Below, piece after piece: positions 44,812-54,444 of a stretch of 64,000 bases of DNA; within the stretch, counting starts at the first letter, position 1; the number at the start of each line of letters is the position of its first letter. A program made the position numbers and the translations under genes. The notes under the pieces are model-generated. The model saw nothing but the letters and a program-made list of their open reading frames with translations. It searched no databases and was not told where the DNA came from. This stretch comes from Acidobacteriota bacterium (lineage in GTDB: Bacteria > Acidobacteriota > Holophagae > Acanthopleuribacterales > Acanthopleuribacteraceae), in the NCBI GenBank assembly GCA_020439745.1, contig JAGQSC010000019.1, positions 372,001 to 436,000 on the forward strand, in the 5' to 3' direction.

Positions 44812-46220
44812 CGCAATGCCTCCAGCTGGATCCGTGCTCCGAAGGTAAATTTCTTTTTCACCGGATCGCGCCCAGGCGTAATGGCATTCTTGGTGTCGAC
44901 GTCGGTCAGGAACGGAAGTGACTGAAGTTTCGATCGGACGGCAAACGGTTCTTCGGACTCCCCTTGAATGGTCAACTGATCTCCGTCTCGTATGGAAAAA
45001 CTGGTGAGGTACGTGTGGTCCGGCAATGCGTTGGTTAGTTCCGAAAGGAGTTTCAAAGCCATAGAATCGGAGTAGCGAAACTTGTAAAACGACTTTACCG
45101 CATCGGATTTGGTTTCGTGTTCCAACTGCAGGGCACTTAGTTCCTCGACGCGGCCTTTCAGTCGCTCGCTCTGCTGCAAGGTGAAAGTCAACTCTTCGTC
45201 AATCTTCTTATAGGATGTGTATTCGCCATAGAGCAAATACACGCAGACAAGCACCCCCACAAATGAAGCGATCAACAACGGCAAGTGCCGGTGTCGCTTG
45301 CGCAGTGACTGAGGCAACAAATTAAGCTGCAACGGATTCTTATCAAATACAGCGGTAATGGCCAAACAGACACCAATCACCGATTCCGGGGGTATCTCTT
45401 TTTCCAAGCTGTCCTTGAGCGGGTCGAAGCGGAACCCGAATTGATGACGGAGCATCATTTCCGCCTCTTCATCGACTGCACCGCTAAGGAAGAATTTGTC
45501 CACTTCATTGGGATCTAAGCGCGCTTCGCTGAATGCCTGCTCCAGCCCTGCCATCAAGTCGCGGTGCAGGGTTTCTTTAGCTATGCGGATGCGCTCCGAC
45601 AACACCAACTTGCCCTCGCGAATAATCGTTAACTCAATGGCCTCGGTGGCAAAGTGAAAGACCGCTACTTTCTGTGTGGCATGTGCTTCGCCTTCAAGCC
45701 GTGTCAGCCCATTGGTCAACCCAATGGACTCTAGAGTTACGCCCGCAAGCTGGAGGTTCCAGCGGTTGATACGCGCATACATCGCGCCCAATACTTCCTT
45801 GCGTATGGCGATCACCAATACCGCCAATTGTTCGTGGCGGCTAACGATCTGGTGGAAAAAATCGAATTGATCATAGTTACCGGGAAAGAGATTCTCCAAT
45901 TGGTATTCAAGAACCTCGTCCAATGAGTCCGCCGCTTCCAGCGGGAACTCGACCATTTGCAGCTGCACGTCTCGTTGGGACATCCCCAAATAAGCCTCGC
46001 CGCGCTTCAGGCGGTGTTCATCCATAAAATCTTCAATGAACTGCTTGACGTCCTCATCAGATTTCTGAGATAGATCCTCAAGAACCGCACTTGCCACAAA
46101 TCTAATCTGATTGAAGCGATTCCGCACTGCGGTCAGAACCAAACGGTCCTGGTTAATGGCGAGCCCCCACCCTTTCGTGCGCAGGTTCACTTCCATTTGT
46201 AGGTCTGCCTTAGGCTTCAT
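44808..46220 (-). CDS. gspL: GspL-like protein (fused PilM-like and PilN-like parts)
   Basis: A 470-residue bitopic protein. Residues 1-300 form an actin-like cytoplasmic PilM/GspL domain (YLGMSQRDVQLQMVEFPLEA, HFATEAIELTII, and FFLSGAVDEEAEMML). A membrane helix follows (about 313-333), then a PilN-like periplasmic coiled coil and small domain. It links the ATPase GspE to the periplasmic parts. Its ATG overlaps the gspK stop (ATGA). Confidence 0.85.
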   Translation of the reverse strand: MKPKADLQMEVNLRTKGWGLAINQDRLVLTAVRNRFNQIRFVASAVLEDLSQKSDEDVKQFIEDFMDEHRLKRGEAYLGMSQRDVQLQMVEFPLEAADSLDEVLEYQLENLFPGNYDQFDFFHQIVSRHEQLAVLVIAIRKEVLGAMYARINRWNLQLAGVTLESIGLTNGLTRLEGEAHATQKVAVFHFATEAIELTIIREGKLVLSERIRIAKETLHRDLMAGLEQAFSEARLDPNEVDKFFLSGAVDEEAEMMLRHQFGFRFDPLKDSLEKEIPPESVIGVCLAITAVFDKNPLQLNLLPQSLRKRHRHLPLLIASFVGVLVCVYLLYGEYTSYKKIDEELTFTLQQSERLKGRVEELSALQLEHETKSDAVKSFYKFRYSDSMALKLLSELTNALPDHTYLTSFSIRDGDQLTIQGESEEPFAVRSKLQSLPFLTDVDTKNAITPGRDPVKKKFTFGARIQLEALR

Positions 46221-47200
46221 TCGTCTTCTTCCTCGGTATTGATGCTGCCATCTACGTGTTCCATGCTGAAATCCACGTGCGCCATGGTCATAAAGAGCTG
46301 TTTTCCACCTACGTAGCGCACGCTGTCTTCCACCGTGTATTTGACGCCCGACTCATACAAATGGCCGGTTGATTTTATGCGAAATTGATTGCCACGGTAG
46401 GCAATAAAGAATCTGTTCAACTTGTCGGCAGCTTCTATGGACACTAATTCACCTGCCTGATTGACATTGTCAAAGATCTTCTCTTCACGGGCGGCAATAA
46501 TGGTATCAGCCTCCTCGGGCGTGATTTCCAGGAATGCGATTAAGATCTCTTTCGGGCATGAGTTGATGTCGAACCTGCCCATGTTTGGGTTATCGACCGA
46601 TAGGATGTCCTTGAGGCCGGGCATTTGTTTGCCTTCGCTCATGCGACCATAAAACATGTCCTCGGTGACGCCACGAACCATCATGATTTCTTCGATACTC
46701 ATGAATGATCCGTTTCGTGGGCGATAGGGTGGACTCAGGCTGGCATAATACTCGGACTCTGCGCCATTCATTCGGACTTCCTCATCCTGATCACGCCAAT
46801 CGAGGACTGCATCGACCAGTTGATCCAATTCTGTTTCGTCCTCGGTAAAAATCTTAAAAGCTTGACGCCATAATTCGGTGTTCTCCGAATTGATGGGCAT
46901 CTTCGAGGTTTCACTTTCCATCAGGCAAATCGCGTAGCCATCCTCGAATTCAAAGGTCATTTTGGCTTTCTGTTGAAACTCTTCGTCAGCACGATTACGC
47001 GATACGGCGTAGGTATATTTGGCATGTTCCACACCCGCCCGGGCCAGCCAGTAAGCACGCGCACGGTCTCGAAAAAGCACCGTTCGATCCACATCGCTGC
47101 GCGATTCATAAGCCATTGCCAATGCGATGACGCTCATGATGATGACGATCCAAAGAACCGTAATCAGAATGCTGGAACGTTGGTTAGAACGGAACATCAT
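46217..47200 (-). CDS. gspK: type II secretion minor pseudopilin GspK
   Basis: A 327-residue minor pseudopilin that caps the pseudopilus. The N-terminal segment SILITVLWIVIIMSVIALAMA is the membrane helix. The family block AVLDWRDQDEEVRMNGAESEYY (about 137-158) and helix-hairpin-helix SFMSIEEIMMVRGVT support GspK. The leader end is not a typical G/FT pseudopilin site, which is normal for GspK. It overlaps gspJ by 17 bases. Confidence 0.92.
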   Translation of the reverse strand: MMFRSNQRSSILITVLWIVIIMSVIALAMAYESRSDVDRTVLFRDRARAYWLARAGVEHAKYTYAVSRNRADEEFQQKAKMTFEFEDGYAICLMESETSKMPINSENTELWRQAFKIFTEDETELDQLVDAVLDWRDQDEEVRMNGAESEYYASLSPPYRPRNGSFMSIEEIMMVRGVTEDMFYGRMSEGKQMPGLKDILSVDNPNMGRFDINSCPKEILIAFLEITPEEADTIIAAREEKIFDNVNQAGELVSIEAADKLNRFFIAYRGNQFRIKSTGHLYESGVKYTVEDSVRYVGGKQLFMTMAHVDFSMEHVDGSINTEEEDE

Positions 47201-48212
47201 TGCCTCGATCCCGACGCATGTTTTGCAGGTCGTACACCGGTATCACCATACGAATACCCGGCAAATCCTCTGTCTCTGTGTGATCGTCCAATCCCGGCTT
47301 TTCGAAAACCAGAATGAACTCAATCGCGCCCGGGTACCCATTGTCTTCATTGAAGTCCCAGGACTCTGCCCAATCCTCTTCGGTATCTTCTTCATCGGCA
47401 CCATGTTTCTTGGGGATGCGGTAGCGGACCGAAAATTTGCGCAACGGGCCCAATAACGCCAAGCTATGGCTAGCCTCAATCTCGGTATCCATGAAGGACA
47501 TGTCTTCCTCGGTATCATCCTCGGTTTCGACATTTTCAAGCTCTTCAACCGGTTTGCCTTCCGCGTCCACAGTCGGAGGTGGTTGTTCTTGCTGTTGGGT
47601 TTCCATCACAAATAGGTTCTTTTCTTCGACTGCCAACCACAACCCACCCTCAAGTATTTCGGCTTCGGCATCCAAAAACCCTTCGGGAGCCGTTAGCGAT
47701 TCGGGTGGCGCGTAACTGCCATCTTCAGATGGTTCCTCCACTTGAACGACAAAATATTTGACGGCACATTGGCCCGGGAAATCCGATAGGAATGACACGG
47801 TGGAAAGGAAACTGATACCCTGGGGCCCGCCTTTGATGAAATGGGCGCCACCCGGCAATGTGAACGATTCGTTGCCCACGTTATTTTGACGCACGTTGGT
47901 GCGGTTCTGGTTCTGGTTCTGCATGCGCGGATCGACCGGTTTCTGTTGCGGCGTATTTGCCTGACGTCGACCAAGGGGGCTGCTGTTGTCTTGGCGGACC
48001 AAGTTGTCTGCGTCACGCCGATAAAAGATACTCGATGATTGGCGTTTAATCATATCGAGCACGGTCCGGCGTTCGTAATTCTCGGAGATCCGGGTCTGTT
48101 CAGCTTCCCAGGCACGCATGCTAGACGTCAACGATCCAGCGATCATCGCCACCACAAGCGCGCCCAAGAGCACCGCCACCATGAGCTCCAATAGGGTAAA
48201 TGCCCGTCTCAT
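47184..48212 (-). CDS. gspJ: type II secretion minor pseudopilin GspJ
   Basis: A 342-residue minor pseudopilin. The prepilin leader is MRRA followed by FTLLELMVAVLLGALVV, with the conserved Glu at position five of the mature helix. It is longer than typical GspJ (about 200) because of an acidic/Gln-rich central stretch around 60-110 and 210-240. The ATG at 48212 overlaps the gspI stop (ATGA), so the frame extending to 48278 is rejected. Confidence 0.85.
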   Translation of the reverse strand: MRRAFTLLELMVAVLLGALVVAMIAGSLTSSMRAWEAEQTRISENYERRTVLDMIKRQSSSIFYRRDADNLVRQDNSSPLGRRQANTPQQKPVDPRMQNQNQNRTNVRQNNVGNESFTLPGGAHFIKGGPQGISFLSTVSFLSDFPGQCAVKYFVVQVEEPSEDGSYAPPESLTAPEGFLDAEAEILEGGLWLAVEEKNLFVMETQQQEQPPPTVDAEGKPVEELENVETEDDTEEDMSFMDTEIEASHSLALLGPLRKFSVRYRIPKKHGADEEDTEEDWAESWDFNEDNGYPGAIEFILVFEKPGLDDHTETEDLPGIRMVIPVYDLQNMRRDRGNDVPF

Positions 48213-48598
48213 TCGTCCTCGCCCCAAAGGTAGTAGGTGGTCAATTGGTATGAGCTGCGCCCTCGGCCGTCCGGCCAACTGGTTTCCGCTACAATGCGTA
48301 ACATCACGGTGTGGGTATCGGACTCCATTTCCATGGATGCTTCATCAATCAGAACCTGCCAGTCGTAATCACCATCGTCACCACTCAACTCAGCGTATTC
48401 CGACCAATGTTCAGCCTCGTTCAGGTCCAGAAGGGTCCAATGTAATTGATTCTCAGTAATAAAGACGGCGCGTTCGTAGTTCTGCACCCGCAACACGGCA
48501 TTCAACGACTCCGTTTGAGCGCGAATCAACACGACCATGGCAATGGACAGAATCATGACAGCCGCCATGACTTCCAAGAGTGTGAATCCGCGTTTCAC
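48209..48598 (-). CDS. gspI: type II secretion minor pseudopilin GspI
   Basis: A 129-residue minor pseudopilin with leader MKRG and the helix FTLLEVMAAVMILSIAMVVL. The conserved glutamate at position five of the mature protein is present, and TENQLHWTL is a typical GspI block. It starts with GTG overlapping the gspH stop. It is part of the pseudopilus tip with GspJ and GspK. Confidence 0.9.
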   Translation of the reverse strand: MKRGFTLLEVMAAVMILSIAMVVLIRAQTESLNAVLRVQNYERAVFITENQLHWTLLDLNEAEHWSEYAELSGDDGDYDWQVLIDEASMEMESDTHTVMLRIVAETSWPDGRGRSSYQLTTYYLWGEDE

Positions 48599-49170
48599 AG
48601 GGGTGCCTCAGATTGAGCTTCAGCCTCATCCAGCATCTCGAACCATTGCTCGGGTTCAAGATCGATAATCTCGCTTCGACCGGTAATCAGATTCAGTCGG
48701 GAGAGGGTCATTAATTTGAAACTCTCTTCTTTGGGAACCCCCAACACAATGCCTACTCTGGATAAACCGCGGCCTTCCGACAAATAGATACCATTGGCCA
48801 CAGAGTCCACCTGCTCGTCTTCCGTTTCCTCGACTGGCGCCACGTCCTCGCTTTGGCTGTGGATCAAACGATCGTTTACAAGGATGCCCAGCACCTTGGC
48901 TTTGGAGAAGAAATGGGCCTTGGCTTGCACACCAGATTTGGGTTCGATGTAGGAAAGCGTGCCTTCTTCGAAATTGGGGATCAACACGATGGGTTCACTG
49001 TGCGCTTTGGAGACGTCCCACATGTTGCGCAGAAACGCCACGCACGCGGTACCATCCCGACGAACCTGCGCGGAGTCACTGCCATTGGCCAGCATCAGCG
49101 CAGTTGCACCGGTCAGGATAAGGATGATGATGACCACCACCATCATCTCGACCAAGGTGAACGCCTTCAC
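48595..49170 (-). CDS. gspH: type II secretion minor pseudopilin GspH
   Basis: A 191-residue minor pseudopilin with the leader MKA and helix FTLVEMMVVVIIILILTGAT. The rest is a beta-rich globular domain with an acidic patch around 115-125. The start is GTG. It lies between gspG and gspI and has no coding problem. The assignment rests on the prepilin signature and operon position. Confidence 0.85.
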   Translation of the reverse strand: MKAFTLVEMMVVVIIILILTGATALMLANGSDSAQVRRDGTACVAFLRNMWDVSKAHSEPIVLIPNFEEGTLSYIEPKSGVQAKAHFFSKAKVLGILVNDRLIHSQSEDVAPVEETEDEQVDSVANGIYLSEGRGLSRVGIVLGVPKEESFKLMTLSRLNLITGRSEIIDLEPEQWFEMLDEAEAQSEAPL

Positions 49171-49178
49171 GTTGAGTC

Positions 49179-49592
49179 TCAGTCCTCGTCCGTTTTCCAG
49201 GACGTAATGTCGGCAGCATCATCCTCGCCACCGTCTTGTCCATCTGCACCCAATGACCACACGTCGAAAGGTCGACCATCGTTACCGGGCGCAATGTACT
49301 CATATCGGTTGCCCCAAGGGTCCTTCGGTTCATGAGGCAGGTAGGGACCATTCCAACGTCTGACATTGTCCGGTTCTCGGGTCAGATCGCGCAACGTATC
49401 TGGAAACCCACCTGTATCCATCCGATACAGGCTGATCGCCTGTTCAATACTACGAATATCTTGTTTCGCAGCGGTAATTTCCGCACTTCCAACCTGATGG
49501 AAGAATTTTGGGGCAATGACTGCTGCCAGGATTCCGATGATCACGACAACCGCCATCATTTCAATTAGCGTAAACGCCTTCACTCGATTCAT
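49179..49592 (-). CDS. gspG: type II secretion major pseudopilin GspG
   Basis: A 137-residue major pseudopilin that forms the pseudopilus piston. The leader MNRVKA is followed by FTLIEMMAVVVIIGILAAVI. Family features include IRSIEQAISLYRMDTGGFP and the calcium-binding C-terminal block PKDPWGNRYEYIAPG with FDVWSLGADG. GAGGTGA precedes the ATG at 49592. A prepilin peptidase (gspO) that would process it is not in the window. Confidence 0.96.
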   Translation of the reverse strand: MNRVKAFTLIEMMAVVVIIGILAAVIAPKFFHQVGSAEITAAKQDIRSIEQAISLYRMDTGGFPDTLRDLTREPDNVRRWNGPYLPHEPKDPWGNRYEYIAPGNDGRPFDVWSLGADGQDGGEDDAADITSWKTDED

Positions 49593-49614
49593 GGCTCACC
49601 TCTTCTTTAATCAA

Positions 49615-50844
49615 TCACATCGCGGTTTGGCTCAAACTGGTGACCGCCAGCAGCATGGCGGCCACAATCAGGCCCACGACAACAAACATACACAGGATCA
49701 TGACCGGCTCGAAAAGTGCGATGAACCGCTTCATCGACTTTTCCAAATTGGCCTGATACATGACGGCAATTTTCTGGAACATATCGCCCAATCGACCCGT
49801 TTCTTCACCCACGGTCACCAGGTGCACCGCGATTTTAGGAAACACGCCGGACTGAACCATAGGTAAGCTCATACCGTCGCCCTTCTTAATGCCCTTGATG
49901 ATGGGGTCCATTGCCTTCTGATAAACCCTGTTATCAGTCAGGTCCTTTACGATATTCATGGCTTCCAACAGAGACACGGAACTCTTCAAAAGAATGCCCA
50001 GCGCGTTGGCGAATCGGGTCACTTCAATCTGCGTGATCAGGCTGCCAACCAGAGGCGCTTTCATTTTCATTTGATCCCATTTCAGTCGACCTTCTTCCTT
50101 GCTGGTCCACTGACGGAAGGCAATCACCGCGGCGATCACCGCAAGGGCCAGAGGCCACTTGTAGGCTGCCAAGAAGCTGGTCACTTGCACCAGGAATTGG
50201 GTTACAAAGGGCAACTCGATTCCCACCTTGTCAAACACAGCCTGGAACCGTGGCAATACAAACATCACCATGACCAGAACTGTGCCCAAACCTGTCAGCA
50301 AGAGAATGGCTGGGTAGATCATGGCAGAAATCAAGAATGACTTGAGCTCTTGCCGCTTTTGCAGATAGTCACGTAGGTTTTCCAGAATCTGTTCCAACAC
50401 ACCTGCTGCCTCGCCTGCCCGAACCATGTTCACAAACAAGCGTTCAAAGACCTTGGGATGACTGCCCAGAGATTCGGAAAGCGACTTACCGGCCGACACG
50501 TCCTTGAGCACCTGCTTAATGACATCGCGCATGGGCTCATGAGCCGTGGTTTCGATCAATAGGTTAAGCGCTCTTGCCAGCGGTAATCCAGACCGCAACA
50601 AGGTGGACAACTTATCTGTGAAGTCCAGCACGTCTTGGCCAGAGATTCGTTGTGACGGCAGGAACTGTTCAAGATCAATGTTCTTGATATTCAATTCTCG
50701 GCGTTGCTGTTCTTCTGAGACCGAGATCGGGAAAAGACCCAACTTGGCGAGCTTGTCCAGAGCTACTTGTTTGCTACCCACCTCAAGCTGGCCAGATTCC
50801 ACTTTGCCCTGGCTGTTGGTGGCCTTGTAGTAGTAGGTGGTCAT
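49615..50844 (-). CDS. gspF: type II secretion platform protein GspF
   Basis: A 409-residue polytopic inner-membrane protein that forms the central platform. It has two GspF domains (about 70-190 and 272-395), each ending in long hydrophobic helices, for example ISAMIYPAILLLTGLGTVLV and FEPVMILCMFVVVGLIVAAM. The block VNMVRAGEAAGVLEQILENL and its repeat VTVGEETGRLGDMFQKIAVM mark the two halves. The ATG at 50844 overlaps the gspE stop by one base, so the longer frame to 50913 is rejected. Confidence 0.95.
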   Translation of the reverse strand: MTTYYYKATNSQGKVESGQLEVGSKQVALDKLAKLGLFPISVSEEQQRRELNIKNIDLEQFLPSQRISGQDVLDFTDKLSTLLRSGLPLARALNLLIETTAHEPMRDVIKQVLKDVSAGKSLSESLGSHPKVFERLFVNMVRAGEAAGVLEQILENLRDYLQKRQELKSFLISAMIYPAILLLTGLGTVLVMVMFVLPRFQAVFDKVGIELPFVTQFLVQVTSFLAAYKWPLALAVIAAVIAFRQWTSKEEGRLKWDQMKMKAPLVGSLITQIEVTRFANALGILLKSSVSLLEAMNIVKDLTDNRVYQKAMDPIIKGIKKGDGMSLPMVQSGVFPKIAVHLVTVGEETGRLGDMFQKIAVMYQANLEKSMKRFIALFEPVMILCMFVVVGLIVAAMLLAVTSLSQTAM

Positions 50845-52589
50845 TACATATCTTCCTGAGTGACGCGGAACAGCTCTTCCACCGAAGTGACACCTTTGAG
50901 TACCTTGCTCCAACCATCTTCGCGCAAAAACCGCATACCCTTCTTGCGCGCAAGCGCACGCAACTGACCGATATCGGGTTTTTGCATGATCAGGTGGCGC
51001 ACCTCGTCATCCAGTTTGAACAACTCATAAATGCCCATGCGCCCTGTGTACCCTGTTTCGCTGCAATTCTTACAACCGGTGCCCCGATAGAACTTAACCG
51101 ATGTCGGATCATCCACAAGTTTGTAGATGTGTTTGTGAAAACCGAAATCGGGTTGATAACCTTCCTTACATTGTGGACAGACCATTCGCACGAGACGTTG
51201 GCCCAATACACCGAGCAGTGTGGATACAAGCAGATAGTCCTCGATACCCATGTCAAGCAAACGGTTCACGGCACCAGCCGCATCGTTGGTGTGAATGGTT
51301 GAGAACACCATATGACCCGTAAGACTGGCCTGGATGGCTACGTCCGCTGTCTCCGCATCGCGAATCTCACCGACCATGATGATGTCGGGGTCCTGTCGCA
51401 TCATGGTGCGCAAACCATTGGCGAAGGTCAGACCCACCTTCTCATTCACGTGGATCTGGTTCACCCCTTCCAGCTGGTATTCCACGGGGTTTTCAACCGT
51501 CAGGATCTTTTTCTTCGCGTCATTAAGCAAATTGAGCGCCGCGTACAAGGTGGTCGTCTTACCACTACCCGTGGGACCGGAGACAAGGACGATGCCATGG
51601 GGATGTGAGACGAGTTCGCGGAAATCACGCTCGACTTCGTTGGCCAATCCCAACCTGCCGAGATCAATCAGCGATATGGTTTCCTTGTCGAGCAGACGCA
51701 ACACCACCGACTCACCATACAGCGTGGGGACGGTCGAAATACGAAAGTCAATTTCTCGACCCAAAATACGCATTTTGAGACGGCCGTCCTGAGGGACCCG
51801 TTTTTCGGCGATGTCCAATTTGGAAATAATCTTGATACGGGAAATAACTGCAGGCGCCAATGACTTAGGTGGAGACTCGCCTTCTTGAAGAACACCGTCT
51901 ATCCGATAACGAACCTTGAGTGTCTTTTCAAAGGGTTCGATGTGGATGTCACTGGCCCGATGTTCGACGGCTCGATTGATGATCAAGTTCACCAGACGAA
52001 TCACGGGCGCTTCCGAGGCGAGATCCTTCAGATGCTCCACATCGTCGTAGTCCTCGTCAAAGGATTCCACACCATCCACGATCTTCTCGAGCTGGGTAGC
52101 CCCTTCACCGTAGACGCGTTCCAACGCATCCTGAATATCGGTGGGTGTGGTCATCTTCAGGCCCAGTGTGCAATCCAGTTGCTGGCTCAGTGCACGCAAC
52201 GCCGCACGATTTCCCGGATCCTCCACCGCCAGCTCCAGATGCTTCTTTTCAGCATCATAAGTCAAAGGCAGGATGTGGTTGTTCTTGAGGAATTTGACCG
52301 AGATGCCTTCCAATTCGGGTGGCGCTTCGGGGTACTGTTCGGGGTCTAGAAACTCGTAATGGAGCTGTTCACACAAAATCAGACAGGCGTCCCGCTCCGT
52401 CAAAAATCCCATATCCACCAGGATCTTGCCGATCTTTGTGCCGGACTCACGTTGCAATCCCAAAGCGCGTTCCAAATCCTTGGGCGTGATGCGATTGCGT
52501 TCAATGAGGTATTGGCCAAATCGTTTCCTGGCCAAGGTAATGAGCGGTTTTTCGTCTGCAACAGTGGGTGAATCGTAGTTATCTTCCAA
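50844..52589 (-). CDS. gspE: type II secretion ATPase GspE
   Basis: A 581-residue cytoplasmic secretion ATPase that drives pseudopilus extension. It has an N-terminal MshEN-type domain (about 20-160), Walker A GPTGSGKTTT, Asp-box ENPVEYQL, Walker B IIMVGEIRDAET, an intact His box STIHTNDAAGAV, and the zinc-binding tetracysteine CPQC and CKNC. It is the first gene of the operon E-F-G-H-I-J-K-L-M-C-D. The region upstream must carry its promoter. Confidence 0.95.
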   Translation of the reverse strand: MEDNYDSPTVADEKPLITLARKRFGQYLIERNRITPKDLERALGLQRESGTKIGKILVDMGFLTERDACLILCEQLHYEFLDPEQYPEAPPELEGISVKFLKNNHILPLTYDAEKKHLELAVEDPGNRAALRALSQQLDCTLGLKMTTPTDIQDALERVYGEGATQLEKIVDGVESFDEDYDDVEHLKDLASEAPVIRLVNLIINRAVEHRASDIHIEPFEKTLKVRYRIDGVLQEGESPPKSLAPAVISRIKIISKLDIAEKRVPQDGRLKMRILGREIDFRISTVPTLYGESVVLRLLDKETISLIDLGRLGLANEVERDFRELVSHPHGIVLVSGPTGSGKTTTLYAALNLLNDAKKKILTVENPVEYQLEGVNQIHVNEKVGLTFANGLRTMMRQDPDIIMVGEIRDAETADVAIQASLTGHMVFSTIHTNDAAGAVNRLLDMGIEDYLLVSTLLGVLGQRLVRMVCPQCKEGYQPDFGFHKHIYKLVDDPTSVKFYRGTGCKNCSETGYTGRMGIYELFKLDDEVRHLIMQKPDIGQLRALARKKGMRFLREDGWSKVLKGVTSVEELFRVTQEDM

Positions 52590-52917
52590 CGTATGCCGTT
52601 CCTTCCCCGAATCGGTTCCAAACTGTTTAATGTATCACAAGCACGGTGGGCTTTGACCTGAGTCCGTATGACCCGACTCAATGCCTTAGACGCGGCCCCC
52701 GGCGGGAAAGTCGCATTTTTTTCGGCTCCAGATGGAACCCAATCTTTAACTTCCCGCTCCCCAAGCGCTATGGTATATTGTTCAGCTTGCAAAACCGGGT
52801 CCGGCGTTGTGGGGTTGCATCCATAGCTTATTTGGTCCAAGACCTCAGTCAAACGAGAAACCGGTTCTTCTGACGAGTCATGTACTCGGAGCAAGATATG
52901 CGCCCAGATCGGTAATC
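52590..52917. other. divergent promoter region between gspE and tgt
   Basis: About 330 bases with no coding sequence, separating the type II secretion operon (minus) from tgt-yajC-secDF (plus). It must hold promoters for both. On the plus strand TTAACT (52749-52754) and TATGGT, separated by 17 bases, are a weak sigma-70 pair. Nothing stronger is visible. The tgt frame is open in the last 110 bases, but those residues are not conserved. Confidence 0.45.
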
Positions 52918-54048
52918 ATGAATCCAATCTCATTCAAACATCTGGCTACAGACGGACGCGCCCGCCGCGGCGAGGCTGTGACGACACATGGAACGTTCCA
53001 GACGCCAGCCTTCATGGCAGTGGGCACCCAAGCCACGGTCAAGGGGCTCACGCCGCCCCAGATCGGTGAGACTGGCACAGAAGTTGTCTTGGGCAATACC
53101 TACCATCTGAATCTGAGACCCGGTTCAGAGCGCATTCAGCGATTAGGCGGATTGCACAAGTTCATGGGCTGGTCCGGACCCATTCTTACGGATAGTGGGG
53201 GCTTCCAGGTTTTTTCCCTGTCCGAGTTGCGGAAGACCACCGATGAAGGGGTCGTATTCAAGTCGCACATCGATGGATCCATGGTGTCGATGACACCGGA
53301 ACGCTCGATACAAATACAGGCCGAGCTGGGCTCGGATATTGCCATGGCCTTTGATGACTGCGCGCCCTATCCGGCCAGCCGCGATGAAGTTGAAGCGGCC
53401 ATGGGCCGCACCCACCGATGGGCAGAACGCTGCCTAGACGTCAAACGCCCTGCCCACCAGGCTTTGTTTGGCATCGTCCAGGGCGGGGTATTTCCCGATT
53501 TGCGACGCGAAAGCGCAGGTTGCCTGACTCAGATGCCATTTGACGGGTTTGCCCTGGGCGGATTGAGTGTGGGCGAGTCTAAAGACGAAATGGCCTTGAT
53601 CCTCGGTGATACCACCGAGCTTTTACCCAAAGAGAAACTGCGGTACCTGATGGGTGTAGGTACACCCGCCGATCTGGTACTTGGCATCGGCAACGGCATC
53701 GATATGTTCGATTGCGTGATGCCCACCCGCAATGCGCGCAACGGCTGCGCCTTTACTTCCGAAGGCAAAGTGGTGATCAAACAGGCTCAGTACCGCGACG
53801 ATGAGTCGCCCTTGGACCCTGACTGCAGCTGCTACACCTGTCACACCTACAGTCGTGCTTACCTGCACCACGTGAATCGCGCCCAAGAAATGATCTCGGG
53901 CACGCTGTTGTCACTACACAATTTGACCTATTACCAATCCGTCATGAACGGTGCCCGCCAGGCCATTGAAAAGGGCCAATTTGAGGCATTTGCGGCACAG
54001 ATCGCATCCATTCACGGCGAGACACAACCAATTCTGGAGACACATTGA
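52918..54048 (+). CDS. tgt: queuine/preQ1 tRNA-guanine transglycosylase
   Basis: This enzyme exchanges guanine-34 of Asn, Asp, His and Tyr tRNAs for the queuosine precursor preQ1. It has 376 residues, the usual length. Visible elements are the substrate block LTDSGGFQVFSLSELRK, GGLSVGESKDEM, the catalytic DMFDCVMPTRNARNG, and the zinc site CSCYTC with the later histidine in AYLHHV. The ATG at 52918 matches the family N-terminus. The gene overlaps yajC by one base, the common tgt-yajC-secDF arrangement. Confidence 0.96.
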   Translation: MNPISFKHLATDGRARRGEAVTTHGTFQTPAFMAVGTQATVKGLTPPQIGETGTEVVLGNTYHLNLRPGSERIQRLGGLHKFMGWSGPILTDSGGFQVFSLSELRKTTDEGVVFKSHIDGSMVSMTPERSIQIQAELGSDIAMAFDDCAPYPASRDEVEAAMGRTHRWAERCLDVKRPAHQALFGIVQGGVFPDLRRESAGCLTQMPFDGFALGGLSVGESKDEMALILGDTTELLPKEKLRYLMGVGTPADLVLGIGNGIDMFDCVMPTRNARNGCAFTSEGKVVIKQAQYRDDESPLDPDCSCYTCHTYSRAYLHHVNRAQEMISGTLLSLHNLTYYQSVMNGARQAIEKGQFEAFAAQIASIHGETQPILETH

Positions 54049-54380
54049 TGTTTGACCAAATCTTGCTGATGTTACCCGAAACACAGCGCCAACAATCGCC
54101 AGCCTACTCACTCATTATGATTGTGGGCCTGTTTGCCATTATGTATTTCTTTTTGTTACGGCCTCAAATCAAGCAGCAAAAAGAAACCAAACAGATGGTG
54201 GATGCCTTAAAGGCCGGCGACAAGATCATCACCACAGGCGGGATCTGGGGTGAAATCGACAACGTTGAGAAAGATCGCATCAGACTTAAGGTGGCAGACA
54301 AGGTGAAAATTGTCATTTCTCGCTCCGCTGTCGCGGGCCACCAACAAGACAGCACCAAAAAAGAGGAAGAATCTAAATAA
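54048..54380 (+). CDS. yajC: preprotein translocase accessory protein YajC
   Basis: A 110-residue single-span inner-membrane protein. The helix AYSLIMIVGLFAIMYFFLL is followed by RPQIKQQKETKQMVDALKAGDKIIT, the standard YajC signature. The TGATG overlap with tgt marks the ATG at 54048 as the start. YajC forms a complex with SecDF and YidC. A possible hairpin follows the gene before secD. Confidence 0.95.
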   Translation: MFDQILLMLPETQRQQSPAYSLIMIVGLFAIMYFFLLRPQIKQQKETKQMVDALKAGDKIITTGGIWGEIDNVEKDRIRLKVADKVKIVISRSAVAGHQQDSTKKEEESK

Positions 54381-54386
54381 CGCTCT

Positions 54387-54410
54387 GCCGCACGCAAGCT
54401 GAGGTGCGGC
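54387..54410 (+). other. intercistronic hairpin between yajC and secD
   Basis: GCCGCAC (54387-54393) and GTGCGGC (54404-54410) form a seven-base-pair stem with a ten-base loop. No run of T follows, so it is not a standard terminator. It might adjust transcript stability or secD expression. It may also be chance. Confidence 0.35.
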
Positions 54411-54444
54411 CATGGATGGGTAAGGATACGTTTAGGAGTTAATC

